Assembly (NCBI RefSeq): GCF_020622345.1
Contig: NZ_JACNMO010000010.1
Location: forward strand, 123,501-187,500
From: Roseobacter weihaiensis
GTDB lineage: Bacteria > Pseudomonadota > Alphaproteobacteria > Rhodobacterales > Rhodobacteraceae
Direction of reading: 5' to 3'
Length of the DNA: 64,000 bases
The notes under the pieces are model-generated. The model worked only from the letters and a program-made list of their open reading frames with translations, was not told where the DNA came from and ran no database searches. This document shows positions 17,306-25,664 of the stretch, one piece after another. The stretch's first letter is position 1, and every line of letters begins with the position of its first letter. A program made the translations under genes and the position numbers.

Positions 17306-18328
17306 TTAGCGCATTGCACCGATTTCGGTGAGGAAGTTCACGTGGCTTTCCAGCAAGGCCACCGCCTCTGGCGTTGTGGCGAACTCGGTCCAACCTGCCT
17401 TGACCGCTTCGCGGAACTTGGCCAGCTCTTCGGGGGACCATTCGTAGAGGTTCACGCCTTTTGCCCGCAGTTCTTGGGCATTCTGGGCGTTGCGGACTTC
17501 ATTGAGGGTTGCGTTGTGCAGCGCCAGGCTGTCCATCGCGACTTCCATGATCTTCTTGTGGTGCGCGGGCATCGCTTCCCACACGTCCTTGCGGCAGGCC
17601 AGGTGGTCGGCTGGCATCGAGTGGAAGCCGGGAAAGTTAGTATGCTCAGCGATGTCGTAGAGACCCAGACCGATGTTGTTGGTCAGGTTAGCTGCATCCG
17701 CCCCATCGATGATCCCGGTTTCGAGCGCGGTGAAAATCTCGTTGAAATCCATCACGATGGGCGAGGCTCCGAGATTCGAGAATACCTTGGTGGCCAGACC
17801 GGGGGGAGAGCGGAATTTCCAGTCCTTGAAGTCTTCCACGTTGCGGATCGGTTTGGTGGAGGACAGCGATTCCGGGCCCGGAATCCACCAGCCGATGAAT
17901 TCCATGTCGTAGGTGTTGTAAAGCTCATTGATCGCGGCGCGGCCATCGGCGTGCAGCAACCATGCCATCTGCTGGTAGGGGTTCGAGTATCCGCCCATCA
18001 GGTCGCCGGTGAACTGGAACGCAGGGTTCTTGCCGGTCTGATACGCGCCCCCTGTCATGTCACAGTCGAGAATACCTGTCGCGGCGGCGTCGAAGGTTTC
18101 AACCGACTTAACAACGGAGGAGCTGTAGAACATCTCCACCTGGATTTCCCCATTGGACATGGCAGTAATGTCTTCGACATATTTTGCCGCCAACTGGCCC
18201 GAAAGCGTCTCGGGTGAGAAGTGGGTTTGGATGCGCAGTGTCGTGGTCTGTGCCGATGCTGTCAGCGCTGTGCTGGCGGCCAGGGCCGCCACTGCGGCAA
18301 CGCTTGCCGCTTTCTTCAATAGTTTCAT
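17306..18328 (-). CDS. dctP: TRAP transporter periplasmic substrate-binding protein (DctP)
   Basis: 340-aa periplasmic protein with a clear signal peptide (MKLLKK, hydrophobic Ala/Val core, cleavage near ASA-QT at about residue 26). The body matches DctP-family binding proteins: TLRIQTHFSPETLSG, then the GGAYQTGKNPAFQFTG and KFRSPPGLATKVFSNLG segments, where the Arg binds the ligand carboxylate. It is the first gene of the minus-strand operon and has a strong GGGAGG ribosome site. It probably sets the specificity of the whole island for an organic or sugar acid. Expression is presumably controlled by the divergent GntR regulator 190 bases away. Confidence 0.92.
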   Translation of the reverse strand: MKLLKKAASVAAVAALAASTALTASAQTTTLRIQTHFSPETLSGQLAAKYVEDITAMSNGEIQVEMFYSSSVVKSVETFDAAATGILDCDMTGGAYQTGKNPAFQFTGDLMGGYSNPYQQMAWLLHADGRAAINELYNTYDMEFIGWWIPGPESLSSTKPIRNVEDFKDWKFRSPPGLATKVFSNLGASPIVMDFNEIFTALETGIIDGADAANLTNNIGLGLYDIAEHTNFPGFHSMPADHLACRKDVWEAMPAHHKKIMEVAMDSLALHNATLNEVRNAQNAQELRAKGVNLYEWSPEELAKFREAVKAGWTEFATTPEAVALLESHVNFLTEIGAMR

Positions 18329-18383
18329 ATTGTCCTCCCAGACGTTGAAGCGCGTTTGTTTGAAGACGTGACTAGGACGCCGG

Positions 18384-18482
18384 ATTTCGTTACGCTGGTA
18401 GGACGTTATGCGGGGCGGACATTTCCCGCAACAGAATTTTCATTTTTTTGAAAATTTCGAGATTTCTGTGGAGTAACGAAAT
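18384..18482. promoter_or_regulatory. candidate operator region between dctP and gntR
   Basis: The divergent intergenic region holds a perfect 10-base inverted repeat, ATTTCGTTAC at 18384-18393 and GTAACGAAAT at 18473-18482. A second perfect 9-base pair, AAAATTTCG at 18451-18459 and CGAAATTTT at 18477-18485, overlaps the right arm. The core TTACGCT recurs at 21090 in front of the other divergent catabolic operons. This arrangement fits binding sites for the GntR protein encoded next door, but no binding consensus could be tested. Confidence 0.4.
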
Positions 18483-18519
18483 TTTGATGGTAAGCTCAGG
18501 AGATTCTGTCGGAGTGGGC

Positions 18520-19200
18520 ATGACACAAGAGCCGGACATCTATTCACATCTGCAGCACCGTCTCATTTCAAACTCTTTTGACCATGGTGACAAACTGCGC
18601 GCAGAGCAGCTAAGGCGGGACTATGATTGTTCCGCCAGCACCGTGCGGGAGGCTCTGTTTCGGTTGTCGACCGAAGGGCTGGTCGATTTTCAGGAGCAGC
18701 GCGGTTTTCGTGTGCCCGAGAAGTCCGCAGAGCTTCTTGCAGAGCTGACGCATCTGCGCGTGTTGCTGGAAGCCGAAGGCACGGCGCTGTCGATCCGCTA
18801 TGGCGGGGTCGCGTGGGAGGCTCGCCTGACCGCCGCGCATCATAAACTGAGCCATATCGAAAAGCGTATTCATGCCGCAGAAGACACCTCGCCCATGGTG
18901 CCGCTCTGGTTCAATGCAGAACTGGAGTTTCACCAGACGCTGATTTCGTCATGCGGTTCAGACACGCTAAAATCCATGCATCTGCAAATCTACCGCCGGT
19001 TTCGGCAGCAGCTGATGGTTGCGGATCGCAGCTTTGATTTCATCTCCAACAACATCCAGCACCATTACGAGATTCTGGTCGCGGCGCTGGATGGGGATGA
19101 GGCGCTGACCCGGCAGAAAATCAACGATCATCTAAAACGGCATCTGGACCCTGAAAACCGCACGCAGGATCCTCACCTGGCCAGATCGTCCGCGATGTAG
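18520..19200 (+). CDS. GntR family transcriptional regulator with FCD ligand domain
   Basis: 226-aa DNA-binding protein of the FadR/FCD subfamily. The winged helix lies at about residues 10-75 with YDCSASTVREALFRLSTEGLV and QRGFRVPE. The all-helical FCD domain (about 85-215) contains EFHQTLISSCGS and HYEILVAALDGD, whose Asp/His residues usually bind a metal and a carboxylate effector. I chose the ATG at 18520 because GGAG precedes it; in-frame ATGs at 18448 and 18487 add residues without family similarity. It is transcribed divergently from the TRAP operon and is the probable repressor of the island, with a sugar acid or keto acid as inducer. Its 3' end overlaps the convergent denD-like gene by 28 bases. 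Confidence 0.9.
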   Translation: MTQEPDIYSHLQHRLISNSFDHGDKLRAEQLRRDYDCSASTVREALFRLSTEGLVDFQEQRGFRVPEKSAELLAELTHLRVLLEAEGTALSIRYGGVAWEARLTAAHHKLSHIEKRIHAAEDTSPMVPLWFNAELEFHQTLISSCGSDTLKSMHLQIYRRFRQQLMVADRSFDFISNNIQHHYEILVAALDGDEALTRQKINDHLKRHLDPENRTQDPHLARSSAM

Positions 19201-20144
19201 GTTTCGATGATCTCTTCAAAGCTGCTTTCCGCTTTGAAGCCCAGATCAATGGCGCGCGCGGGCGCGAAATTCCGCGGCCAGCCCTGAACGATCCGCATGA
19301 TGTCGGGGTCGGGGCGGGCCTGAATGCGGTCCACCGCGTCCTGGCCTGCAATGCGTCGCAGCGCCTCGATCTGTTCGGCGACGGTGCAGCTGAAGCCGGG
19401 CAGATTGAGCGCGCGCCGCCCTTCCAACAGGTCCGTGTCCAGCGCGGCCGCGTGACAGAGAAACCCCGTGGCCGATTTGGGCGAGGCGTGCCAATGGCGG
19501 ACTGTATCCGGCACCGGCAGGATTGCCTGCTCCCCATTCAGGGGTTCGCGGATGATGCCTGAAAAAAACGACGAGGCCGCCAGATTGGGTTTGCCCGGTC
19601 GCACGCAGATCGTTGGCAGCCGAAGAGAGAGCCCATCGACAAACCCCTTGCGGCTGAAATCCGACAGCATCAACTCGCACGCTGCTTTTTGTGCGCCATA
19701 GCTGGTCTGCGGGGCGGAGAGGAATTCATCGTCGATCTTGTCGGGATAGGGCCCGCCAAAGACGGCGATCGAGGAGGTGAACACAAGGCGGGGCACGTAA
19801 GCGCCGGAGGTCTTGAGATGTTCTGCCCGCAACGCCTCCAGCAGATGCCACATCGACATCATGTTGACCTGCCACCCCTTGTCGAAATCGGCTTCGGCCT
19901 CGCCGGAGACGATGGCGGCAAGATGGAAAATCACGTCAAACCGCTGCGCTGCGAGCTTCGTCAGCAGGCCTGCATCCGTCACGCTGCCTGTGATCTGGCG
20001 TCCGGGTGCGCCGGGCGCGGGAAAGCCCCTATCACACAAGGTGACGTCGAGGTCGGGATAGCCTTTCAGTTCGCCGGTTGCGAGACGATGCGCCAGTTTC
20101 TGACCAATCATCCCGCCGCCGCCCAGGATCAGAGCCCGTGTCAT
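19173..20144 (-). CDS. denD: NAD-dependent epimerase/dehydratase family protein, DenD-like (D-erythronate dehydrogenase group)
   Basis: 323-aa extended short-chain dehydrogenase. It has the Rossmann motif GGGGMIG (about residues 8-14), the FHLAAIVSGEAE segment, TSSIAVFGG, and the catalytic YGAQK (Tyr-x3-Lys). The SLRLPTICVRPG and HWHASPKSA segments are characteristic of the DenD branch, which oxidises D-erythronate to a 2-oxo acid. Uronate dehydrogenases are structural relatives, so oxidation of a uronic acid is an alternative. The ATG overlaps the stop of the upstream beta-hydroxyacid dehydrogenase (ATGA), so the two genes form a small operon that diverges from the SDR-IlvD operon. Confidence 0.78.
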   Translation of the reverse strand: MTRALILGGGGMIGQKLAHRLATGELKGYPDLDVTLCDRGFPAPGAPGRQITGSVTDAGLLTKLAAQRFDVIFHLAAIVSGEAEADFDKGWQVNMMSMWHLLEALRAEHLKTSGAYVPRLVFTSSIAVFGGPYPDKIDDEFLSAPQTSYGAQKAACELMLSDFSRKGFVDGLSLRLPTICVRPGKPNLAASSFFSGIIREPLNGEQAILPVPDTVRHWHASPKSATGFLCHAAALDTDLLEGRRALNLPGFSCTVAEQIEALRRIAGQDAVDRIQARPDPDIMRIVQGWPRNFAPARAIDLGFKAESSFEEIIETYIADDLAR

Positions 20145-21028
20145 GTGGGCAGACCGTTGCGCGCTTTCAGTTCCAGATAGAGGCCGGAATGGTCTTTCTC
20201 AGCACCGCCCATGGCATCGCTGAAGTGCTGAAACCTGTCGCGCACGGTCTGTGTTGCCGGCAGGGTCAGACCCATCCCGGCGGCCTCATCCAGCGTGTTG
20301 TTCAAATCCTTGATCTGGAATTTGGTCAGCCCGCCGGGTTCAAAATCCCCTTCGGTCATGCGCGCGCCATGTTGTTGCAGGATCGTGCTGTCGGCAAAAC
20401 CGCCTTTGAGAGCCGCCCGCACCGCCGCCGGATCAGCGCCGCCCTGCGCCACCAGCAGCATGGCTTCGGCGACGGCGGAAATGGTCACGGCAACGATTGT
20501 CTGATTGGCCAGCTTTGACAGCTGTCCGGTGCCCGAGGGGCCGACATGCACCGGTCTGCCCATCGCCTCAAGGATCGCACGGGCGGCGTCAAAGGTCTCA
20601 GCCGCGCCCCCTGCCATGATCGCCAGCGTGCCCGCTTCCGCCCCTTTTGTGCCGCCCGATACGGGCGCATCCAGATGGCCAAACCCGAGGGCTTTCAACG
20701 TGGCGGACTGGGCGCGCGCATGCTCTGGCTTGGTGCTCGACATGTCGATCCAGATCGCGCCGGGGGCAAGAGCCGCCTGAACCTCCGGGTTGTCGACCAG
20801 CGCCCCGGAGGCAAAGCCGTCCGAGAGCATGGTGATGATGAATTCCGCCCCCCGGACGGCATCGACCTCGTTCTGCGCAATTCGTGCCCCGTCGGCTGCC
20901 AGCGGTGCTGCGCGTTCGACCGTACGGTTCCAGACGGTCAGGTCGTGCCCGGCCTTCAGCAAGTTGCGAGACATCGGAATGCCCATCAGGCCGGTACCGA
21001 TCAGGGTGATTTTGCGAGCTTGCGTCAT
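20141..21028 (-). CDS. NAD(P)-dependent beta-hydroxyacid dehydrogenase (GlxR/GarR-like)
   Basis: 295-aa enzyme with TLIGTGLMGIPM at the N terminus, DAPVSGGTKGAEAGTL, the catalytic-lysine segment QLSKLANQ and a C-terminal FQIKDLNN block. These are features of tartronate semialdehyde reductase and 3-hydroxyisobutyrate dehydrogenase. It is more canonical than the paralogue at 8302-9189. Paired with a DenD-like gene it could handle a C4 or C3 hydroxyacid released in the pathway. The promoter presumably lies in the 199-base gap that also serves the divergent SDR gene. Confidence 0.87.
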   Translation of the reverse strand: MTQARKITLIGTGLMGIPMSRNLLKAGHDLTVWNRTVERAAPLAADGARIAQNEVDAVRGAEFIITMLSDGFASGALVDNPEVQAALAPGAIWIDMSSTKPEHARAQSATLKALGFGHLDAPVSGGTKGAEAGTLAIMAGGAAETFDAARAILEAMGRPVHVGPSGTGQLSKLANQTIVAVTISAVAEAMLLVAQGGADPAAVRAALKGGFADSTILQQHGARMTEGDFEPGGLTKFQIKDLNNTLDEAAGMGLTLPATQTVRDRFQHFSDAMGGAEKDHSGLYLELKARNGLPT

Positions 21029-21089
21029 GGTCAGACGGTTCCTTTTGCGTTCAGTATTTCAAAGCGGTGGTCAAAGCCGCCGCGCTGTC

Positions 21090-21103
21090 TTACGCTAACG
21101 TAA
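21090..21103. promoter_or_regulatory. candidate operator dyad between divergent catabolic operons
   Basis: A TTACG-CTAA-CGTAA inverted repeat lies 62 bases before the minus-strand beta-hydroxyacid dehydrogenase and 125 bases before the plus-strand SDR. It shares the TTACGCT core with the dctP-gntR intergenic region (18390-18396). This suggests that the same GntR regulator controls both promoters; confidence is low because the motif is short. Confidence 0.35.
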
Positions 21104-21227
21104 ACCAGCCATTGGACCAGCCCGTCCGGTGGTTTTTTGATGATGTCAGTAGGAATTGTGTCCCGTCGGTCAGTGTTTTGCAGTTGATCGAGAGAAGGCA
21201 CCCCTACTGATAGAGGGAGAAAATATC

Positions 21228-21989
21228 ATGACAGGGCATAGGCTTAGCGGAAAGCGCGCGTTGGTGACCGCAGCGGGTCAGGGGATTGGACGGGCCAGTG
21301 CGCTTGCCATGGCCGAGGCGGGGGCTCAGGTCTTTGCGACGGACATAAACCTTGAAGCGCTTTCAACGATTCGGGGTGCGAATCACGAAAATATAGAAAT
21401 TTTCGAACTTGATGCCCGGAGCGATACCAGCGTGGCGGAGGGGGTCGCCCGCGCCCAACCTGATGTCCTGTTCAACTGCGCGGGGTTCGTGCATCACGGT
21501 GCTATTCTGGAGGCGACACCGGAGGAATGGGACTTTGCATTCGACCTGAATGTGCGCTCCATGATGCGGACGATCCAGGCCGCTCTGCCCGGCATGCTGG
21601 CGCGTCAAAGCGGCTCGATCATCAATATGTCGTCGGCCTGCTCCTCCGTGATCGGCGCGCCCAACAGGTTCATCTACGGCACGACCAAGGCGGCGGTCAT
21701 CGGTTTGACGAAATCGGTGGCTGTGGATTATGTCGCACAGGGCATCCGGTGCAATGCGATCTGCCCCGGCACCGTGGAAAGCCCCAGCTGGCACGACAGG
21801 GTAGATGCCCTGGGCAAGGAACTTGGCAGCAAGGAAGACGCAATGAAGCAGTTTGTATCCCGCCAACCCATGGGCCGCGTGGCCACTGCCGAAGAAATCG
21901 CCGCCCTCGTTGTTTATCTTGCAAGTGACGAGAGCGCCTTTACCACGGGACACCCCCATATCATCGACGGAGGCTGGTCAGGACAGTGA
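21228..21989 (+). CDS. short-chain dehydrogenase, probable 2-keto-3-deoxy-sugar-acid dehydrogenase
   Basis: 253-aa classical SDR. It has [13 protein letters not shown] (cofactor loop), [19 protein letters not shown] with the catalytic Ser, and YGTTKAA with Tyr-x3-Lys; the end IIDGGWSGQ is typical. The sequence resembles, from memory, the DHRS6/BDH2 group and bacterial 2-keto-3-deoxy-L-fuconate dehydrogenases. The latter make the 2,4-diketo acid that a FAH-family enzyme cleaves, and such an enzyme is encoded two genes downstream. The start at 21228 has a GAGGGAGA ribosome site; 24 upstream codons are rejected. The stop overlaps the GTG start of the IlvD-family gene. Confidence 0.87.
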   Translation: MTGHRLSGKRALVTAAGQGIGRASALAMAEAGAQVFATDINLEALSTIRGANHENIEIFELDARSDTSVAEGVARAQPDVLFNCAGFVHHGAILEATPEEWDFAFDLNVRSMMRTIQAALPGMLARQSGSIINMSSACSSVIGAPNRFIYGTTKAAVIGLTKSVAVDYVAQGIRCNAICPGTVESPSWHDRVDALGKELGSKEDAMKQFVSRQPMGRVATAEEIAALVVYLASDESAFTTGHPHIIDGGWSGQ

Positions 21990-23797
21990 CACATTCTGGG
22001 ACAAAGAAAATAGGAATAGAAGACCTGCGGTCGCGCAAGTGGTTCATGAACCCCGATAACCCGGAGATGACGGCGCTCTATCTGGAGCGGTACCTGAATT
22101 ACGGGCTGACACGGGCGGAGCTGCAATCGGGCAAGCCGATCATCGGGATCGCGCAGACGGGCAGTGATCTGAGCCCCTGTAACCGGCATCATCTGGAGCT
22201 CACCAAGCGGGTGCGCGACGGGATCATCGCGGCAGGCGGGACCTGCATCGAAGTCCCGGTCCATCCCATTCAGGAGACCGGCAAGCGACCTACCGCGATG
22301 CTGGATCGGAACCTGGCCTATCTCTCGCTGGTGGAGACGCTCTTTGGCTATCCGCTCGACGGCGTGGTGCTGAACATCGGCTGTGACAAGACCACGCCTG
22401 CCCTGCTGATGGCGGCGGCGACGGTGAACATCCCCGCCATCGCTTTGTCGGTCGGGCCGATGCTGAACGGGTGGTTCCGGGGGGAGCGGACGGGCTCCGG
22501 CACCATCGTCTGGAAAGCGCGCGAGATGCTGGCCGCGGGTGAGATCGACGATGACGGCTTCATGGAGCTTGTGGCGTCTTCGGCGCCCTCGGTGGGCTAT
22601 TGTAATACGATGGGCACGGCCACGACGATGAATTCGCTGGCCGAAGCCCTGGGCATGCAATTGCCGGGGTCCGCTGCAATCCCCGCACCCTACCGCGAGC
22701 GGGGCCAGATCAGCTATGAGACCGGGCGGCGGATTGTCGAGATGGTCTGGGAAGACCTGCGTCCCTCCGACATCATGACGCGGGAGGCGTTCGAGAATAC
22801 AATCGTTATCAACTCCGCCATTGGCGGATCGACCAACGCACCCATTCACCTCAACGGGATTGCGCGGCATCTGGGCGTGCCGCTGGACAACAATGACTGG
22901 CAGAAACACGGCCACGATGTCCCGCTGCTGGTCAATTTGCAGCCTGCCGGAGAGTATCTGGGCGAGGACTATCAGCGCGCGGGCGGTGTGCCGGCGGTCG
23001 TTGGCGAGTTGCTTGCAGAGGGTCTGCTGCCGCACCCGGACGCCATGACGGTCAACGGTAAGACCATGGGTGAAAACTGCGCCGCGCACCGCAGCGAGGA
23101 CACCAAGGTCATCAAACCGGTGTCGGCGCCTTTGAAAGAGCAGGCGGGGTTCATAAATCTCACAGGCAACCTCTTTGACAGCGCGATCATGAAGACCAGC
23201 GTGATCAGCAAAAGTTTCCGTGCCAAGTACCTGTCGAACCCTGACGATCCAATGGCCTTTGAGGGCCGTGCCGTCGTGTTCGACGGACCGGAGGATTTCC
23301 ATCACCGGATCGACGATCCGGCGGAAAACATCGATGAAAACTGTGTGCTCTTCATGCGTGGGGCGGGCCCAAAGGGCTATCCCGGTGGGGCGGAGGTGGT
23401 GAATATGCGCCCGCCCTCCTACCTGCTGAAAAAGGGGGTCGAGGCGCTGCCCTGTGTCGGCGACGGGCGGCAATCGGGCACATCCGGCAGCCCGTCAATC
23501 CTGAACGCGTCGCCAGAGGCAGCAGCGGGCGGCGGTCTTGCGCTTTTGCAGAACGGCGATACCGTGCGGATTGATCTGAAGAAATGCACGGCGGACATGC
23601 TGGTGCCGTTGGATGAGCTGGCCGAACGGGCGCGCGCTTTCGAGGCGGCAGGCGGCTATGACGCGCCCGAAAGCCAGTCGCCCTGGCAGCAGTATTTCCG
23701 CGAGAAGGTCGGGCGGTTCGACGAGGGCATGATCCTTGAGGATGCTGACAAGTACCAGGACATCTCTCGCCGGTTCATGCCGCGTGATAATCACTAA
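21986..23797 (+). CDS. IlvD/Edd family dehydratase, probable sugar-acid (pentonate/hexonate) dehydratase
   Basis: 603-aa Fe-S dehydratase of the IlvD/Edd family. Cluster-ligand cysteines are visible at C65 (SPCNRHH), C133 ([10 protein letters not shown]) and C206 ([13 protein letters not shown]). The [10 protein letters not shown] start and the [13 protein letters not shown] segment are those of sugar-acid dehydratases (arabonate, xylonate or fuconate type) rather than of branched-chain amino acid DHAD. It removes water from an aldonate to give a 2-keto-3-deoxy acid, the expected substrate of the SDR upstream. GTG start overlapping the previous TGA (GTGA). An 84-base gap with a strong dyad follows. 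Confidence 0.88.
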   Translation: MTHSGTKKIGIEDLRSRKWFMNPDNPEMTALYLERYLNYGLTRAELQSGKPIIGIAQTGSDLSPCNRHHLELTKRVRDGIIAAGGTCIEVPVHPIQETGKRPTAMLDRNLAYLSLVETLFGYPLDGVVLNIGCDKTTPALLMAAATVNIPAIALSVGPMLNGWFRGERTGSGTIVWKAREMLAAGEIDDDGFMELVASSAPSVGYCNTMGTATTMNSLAEALGMQLPGSAAIPAPYRERGQISYETGRRIVEMVWEDLRPSDIMTREAFENTIVINSAIGGSTNAPIHLNGIARHLGVPLDNNDWQKHGHDVPLLVNLQPAGEYLGEDYQRAGGVPAVVGELLAEGLLPHPDAMTVNGKTMGENCAAHRSEDTKVIKPVSAPLKEQAGFINLTGNLFDSAIMKTSVISKSFRAKYLSNPDDPMAFEGRAVVFDGPEDFHHRIDDPAENIDENCVLFMRGAGPKGYPGGAEVVNMRPPSYLLKKGVEALPCVGDGRQSGTSGSPSILNASPEAAAGGGLALLQNGDTVRIDLKKCTADMLVPLDELAERARAFEAAGGYDAPESQSPWQQYFREKVGRFDEGMILEDADKYQDISRRFMPRDNH

Positions 23798-23820
23798 CGC
23801 GCGTTCCGCGCCACCATCAA

Positions 23821-23859
23821 GCGCCTTTGGCGCTTATACCACCGGTGCGCCAAAGGCGC
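23821..23859. repeat. double hairpin element inside the plus-strand operon
   Basis: Two 13-base arms, GCGCCTTTGGCGC and GCGCCAAAGGCGC, are perfect reverse complements separated by 13 bases. Each arm is also a hairpin by itself (GCGCC-3 nt-GGCGC). The element can fold as one long stem or two small ones. It lies between the dehydratase and hydrolase genes and has no T run, so mRNA processing or stability is more likely than termination. Confidence 0.65.
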
Positions 23860-23881
23860 GACAACCACTGAGGACAACCAC

Positions 23882-24730
23882 ATGAAACTAGTACGTTATG
23901 GCGCTTTGGGCGCAGAAAAACCCGGAATGCTGGATGCGGACGGAACGCTGCGCGATCTCTCGGCCCATGTGGAGGATATCGCGGGAGAGGTTTTGTCGGA
24001 TGCAGCGCTGGACAGGCTGCGCGCCATTGACCCAGCGAGCCTGCCCGCGGTTGACGGCGATCCGAGGATCGGCGCTTGCGTCGGCAATATCGGCAAATTC
24101 CTTTGCATCGGTCTGAACTATTCCGATCACGCGGCAGAAACCGGTGCGGAGATCCCCAAACATCCAATTCTTTTCTTCAAGGCGACCTCTGCCGTGGTGG
24201 GGCCGAACGATGACGTCTCCATGCCGCGGGGCTCGACCCATACGGATTGGGAAGTCGAACTCGGCGTGGTGATCGGCACGACTGCCAAGTATGTCAGCAA
24301 GCAAAACGCGCTGGATCATGTTGCGGGCTATTGCGTGGTCAATGATGTCAGCGAGCGGTTCTTCCAGACCCAACTGACCGGTCAGTGGACCAAGGGCAAA
24401 TCCTGCGATACCTTCGGGCCGACAGGGCCGTGGCTGGTCACCCGTGATGAGGTGCCGGATCCGCAAAAGCTGGCGATGAGCCTTGACGTGAACGGCAATC
24501 GCAAGCAGACCGGTAACACAGCCACCATGATCTTCACGGTGGCGGAGATCATCGAACACCTGTCCTCACTGATGACCCTGCATCCGGGTGATGTCATCAC
24601 CACGGGGACACCGCCAGGCGTTGGCATGGGGATGAAGCCTCAGCCCATGTACCTCAAGAAAGGCGACGTGATGGAGCTGACCATCGAAGGTCTGGGCCAT
24701 CAGCGCCAGACCGTGACGGAGGACGCATGA
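23882..24730 (+). CDS. fumarylacetoacetate hydrolase (FAH) family protein
   Basis: 282-aa FAH-family enzyme that cleaves carbon-carbon bonds in diketo acids or hydrates/decarboxylates related compounds. The catalytic domain starts near residue 75 with GKFLCIGLNYSDHAAE and contains the metal-binding block HTDWEVELGVVIG, then VVNDVSER and GDVITTGTPPGVGMG. In the non-phosphorylative L-fucose and L-rhamnose routes such a protein hydrolyses the 2,4-diketo-3-deoxy acid to pyruvate and a hydroxyacid, matching the SDR and IlvD-type genes upstream. The stop abuts the next start. Substrate assignment is inferred from gene order. Confidence 0.87.
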   Translation: MKLVRYGALGAEKPGMLDADGTLRDLSAHVEDIAGEVLSDAALDRLRAIDPASLPAVDGDPRIGACVGNIGKFLCIGLNYSDHAAETGAEIPKHPILFFKATSAVVGPNDDVSMPRGSTHTDWEVELGVVIGTTAKYVSKQNALDHVAGYCVVNDVSERFFQTQLTGQWTKGKSCDTFGPTGPWLVTRDEVPDPQKLAMSLDVNGNRKQTGNTATMIFTVAEIIEHLSSLMTLHPGDVITTGTPPGVGMGMKPQPMYLKKGDVMELTIEGLGHQRQTVTEDA

Positions 24731-25660
24731 ATGGCTGACCTTTTGCAGATCGGGGGCGTGACAGATGTGATGCGTGAAAGGCTTGAGGCGGCCTTTACCA
24801 TCCACAAGCTTGAGGGTGGCGGCTACCCTGCAGAGGCGATCACCCATGTGGCCACCAACGGTCATGCGGGGGTGCCGGCCGACGTTATGGCGGCCCTTCC
24901 GAACCTCAAGATGATAAGCTGCTACGGTGTCGGATATGACGCGATCGACGTGGCGGCTGCCAAGGCGCGCGGCATTGTGGTGACCCATACCCCCAATGTC
25001 CTGAACGCAGAGGTGGCGACCACAGCGGTGATGCTGATGATGGCCTGTTACCGCGAGTTACTGCGCGACGATGCCTGGGTCCGCTCCGGCAACTGGGAGG
25101 CAAAGGGCAACGCGCCGCTGACCCGCTCTGTTGACAATCAGACCGTTGGTATTCTGGGCCTTGGGCGGATCGGTCAGGCGATTGCGGACAAGCTCGCGCC
25201 CTGGGGCACGACGATTGTGTATCACTCGCGCAGCCCCAAAGATGTGGCGTACAAATATTACGCTGATCTGACCGAGATGGCACGGGACGTGGATACGCTG
25301 ATCTGCATCACGCCGGGCGGGCCGTCGACGAACAAGATCGTGAACCGTGACGTGATGGACGCGCTGGGGCCGCAAGGCACGCTGATCAACGTCAGTCGCG
25401 GGTCGGTGGTCGATGAAGCGGCGATGATTGCCGCCTTGCAGGACGGGCGTCTGGGGTGGGCGGGGCTCGATGTTTTTGAGGCAGAGCCCCACGTGCCCGA
25501 AGCGCTGCGCAAACTCGAAAATGTGGTGCTCTTGCCGCATGTGGGTAGCGGCACGGTTGAGACGCGTGCCGCCATGGGGGCGCTGACGGTGGACAACCTG
25601 CTCCAGCATCTCAAGGAGGGCACGGTGCTCACCCCGGTGCCGGAATGCGCGGATATGTGA
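24731..25660 (+). CDS. D-2-hydroxyacid dehydrogenase (NAD(P)-dependent, GhrB-like)
   Basis: 309-aa D-isomer-specific 2-hydroxyacid dehydrogenase. It has [12 protein letters not shown] in the substrate domain, the cofactor motif [13 protein letters not shown], and the catalytic set Arg ([10 protein letters not shown]), Glu (FEAEP) and His (LPHVGSGT). It interconverts 2-keto and 2-hydroxy acids and could reduce a glyoxylate-, pyruvate- or hydroxypyruvate-like product of the upstream hydrolase. It starts immediately after the FAH stop and is followed after 4 bases by the next gene, so it is part of the same operon. Confidence 0.88.
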   Translation: MADLLQIGGVTDVMRERLEAAFTIHKLEGGGYPAEAITHVATNGHAGVPADVMAALPNLKMISCYGVGYDAIDVAAAKARGIVVTHTPNVLNAEVATTAVMLMMACYRELLRDDAWVRSGNWEAKGNAPLTRSVDNQTVGILGLGRIGQAIADKLAPWGTTIVYHSRSPKDVAYKYYADLTEMARDVDTLICITPGGPSTNKIVNRDVMDALGPQGTLINVSRGSVVDEAAMIAALQDGRLGWAGLDVFEAEPHVPEALRKLENVVLLPHVGSGTVETRAAMGALTVDNLLQHLKEGTVLTPVPECADM

Positions 25661-25664
25661 GCCT

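Noticed and set aside
19173..19200. 28-base overlap of gntR and the DenD-like gene as a sign of mis-annotation
   Set aside because: Both C-terminal ends are in frame with well-formed proteins; short convergent overlaps are common in this window.
21914..23473. 519-aa frame antisense to the IlvD-type gene
   Set aside because: Arg/His-rich shadow of a strongly recognised dehydratase; no family match.
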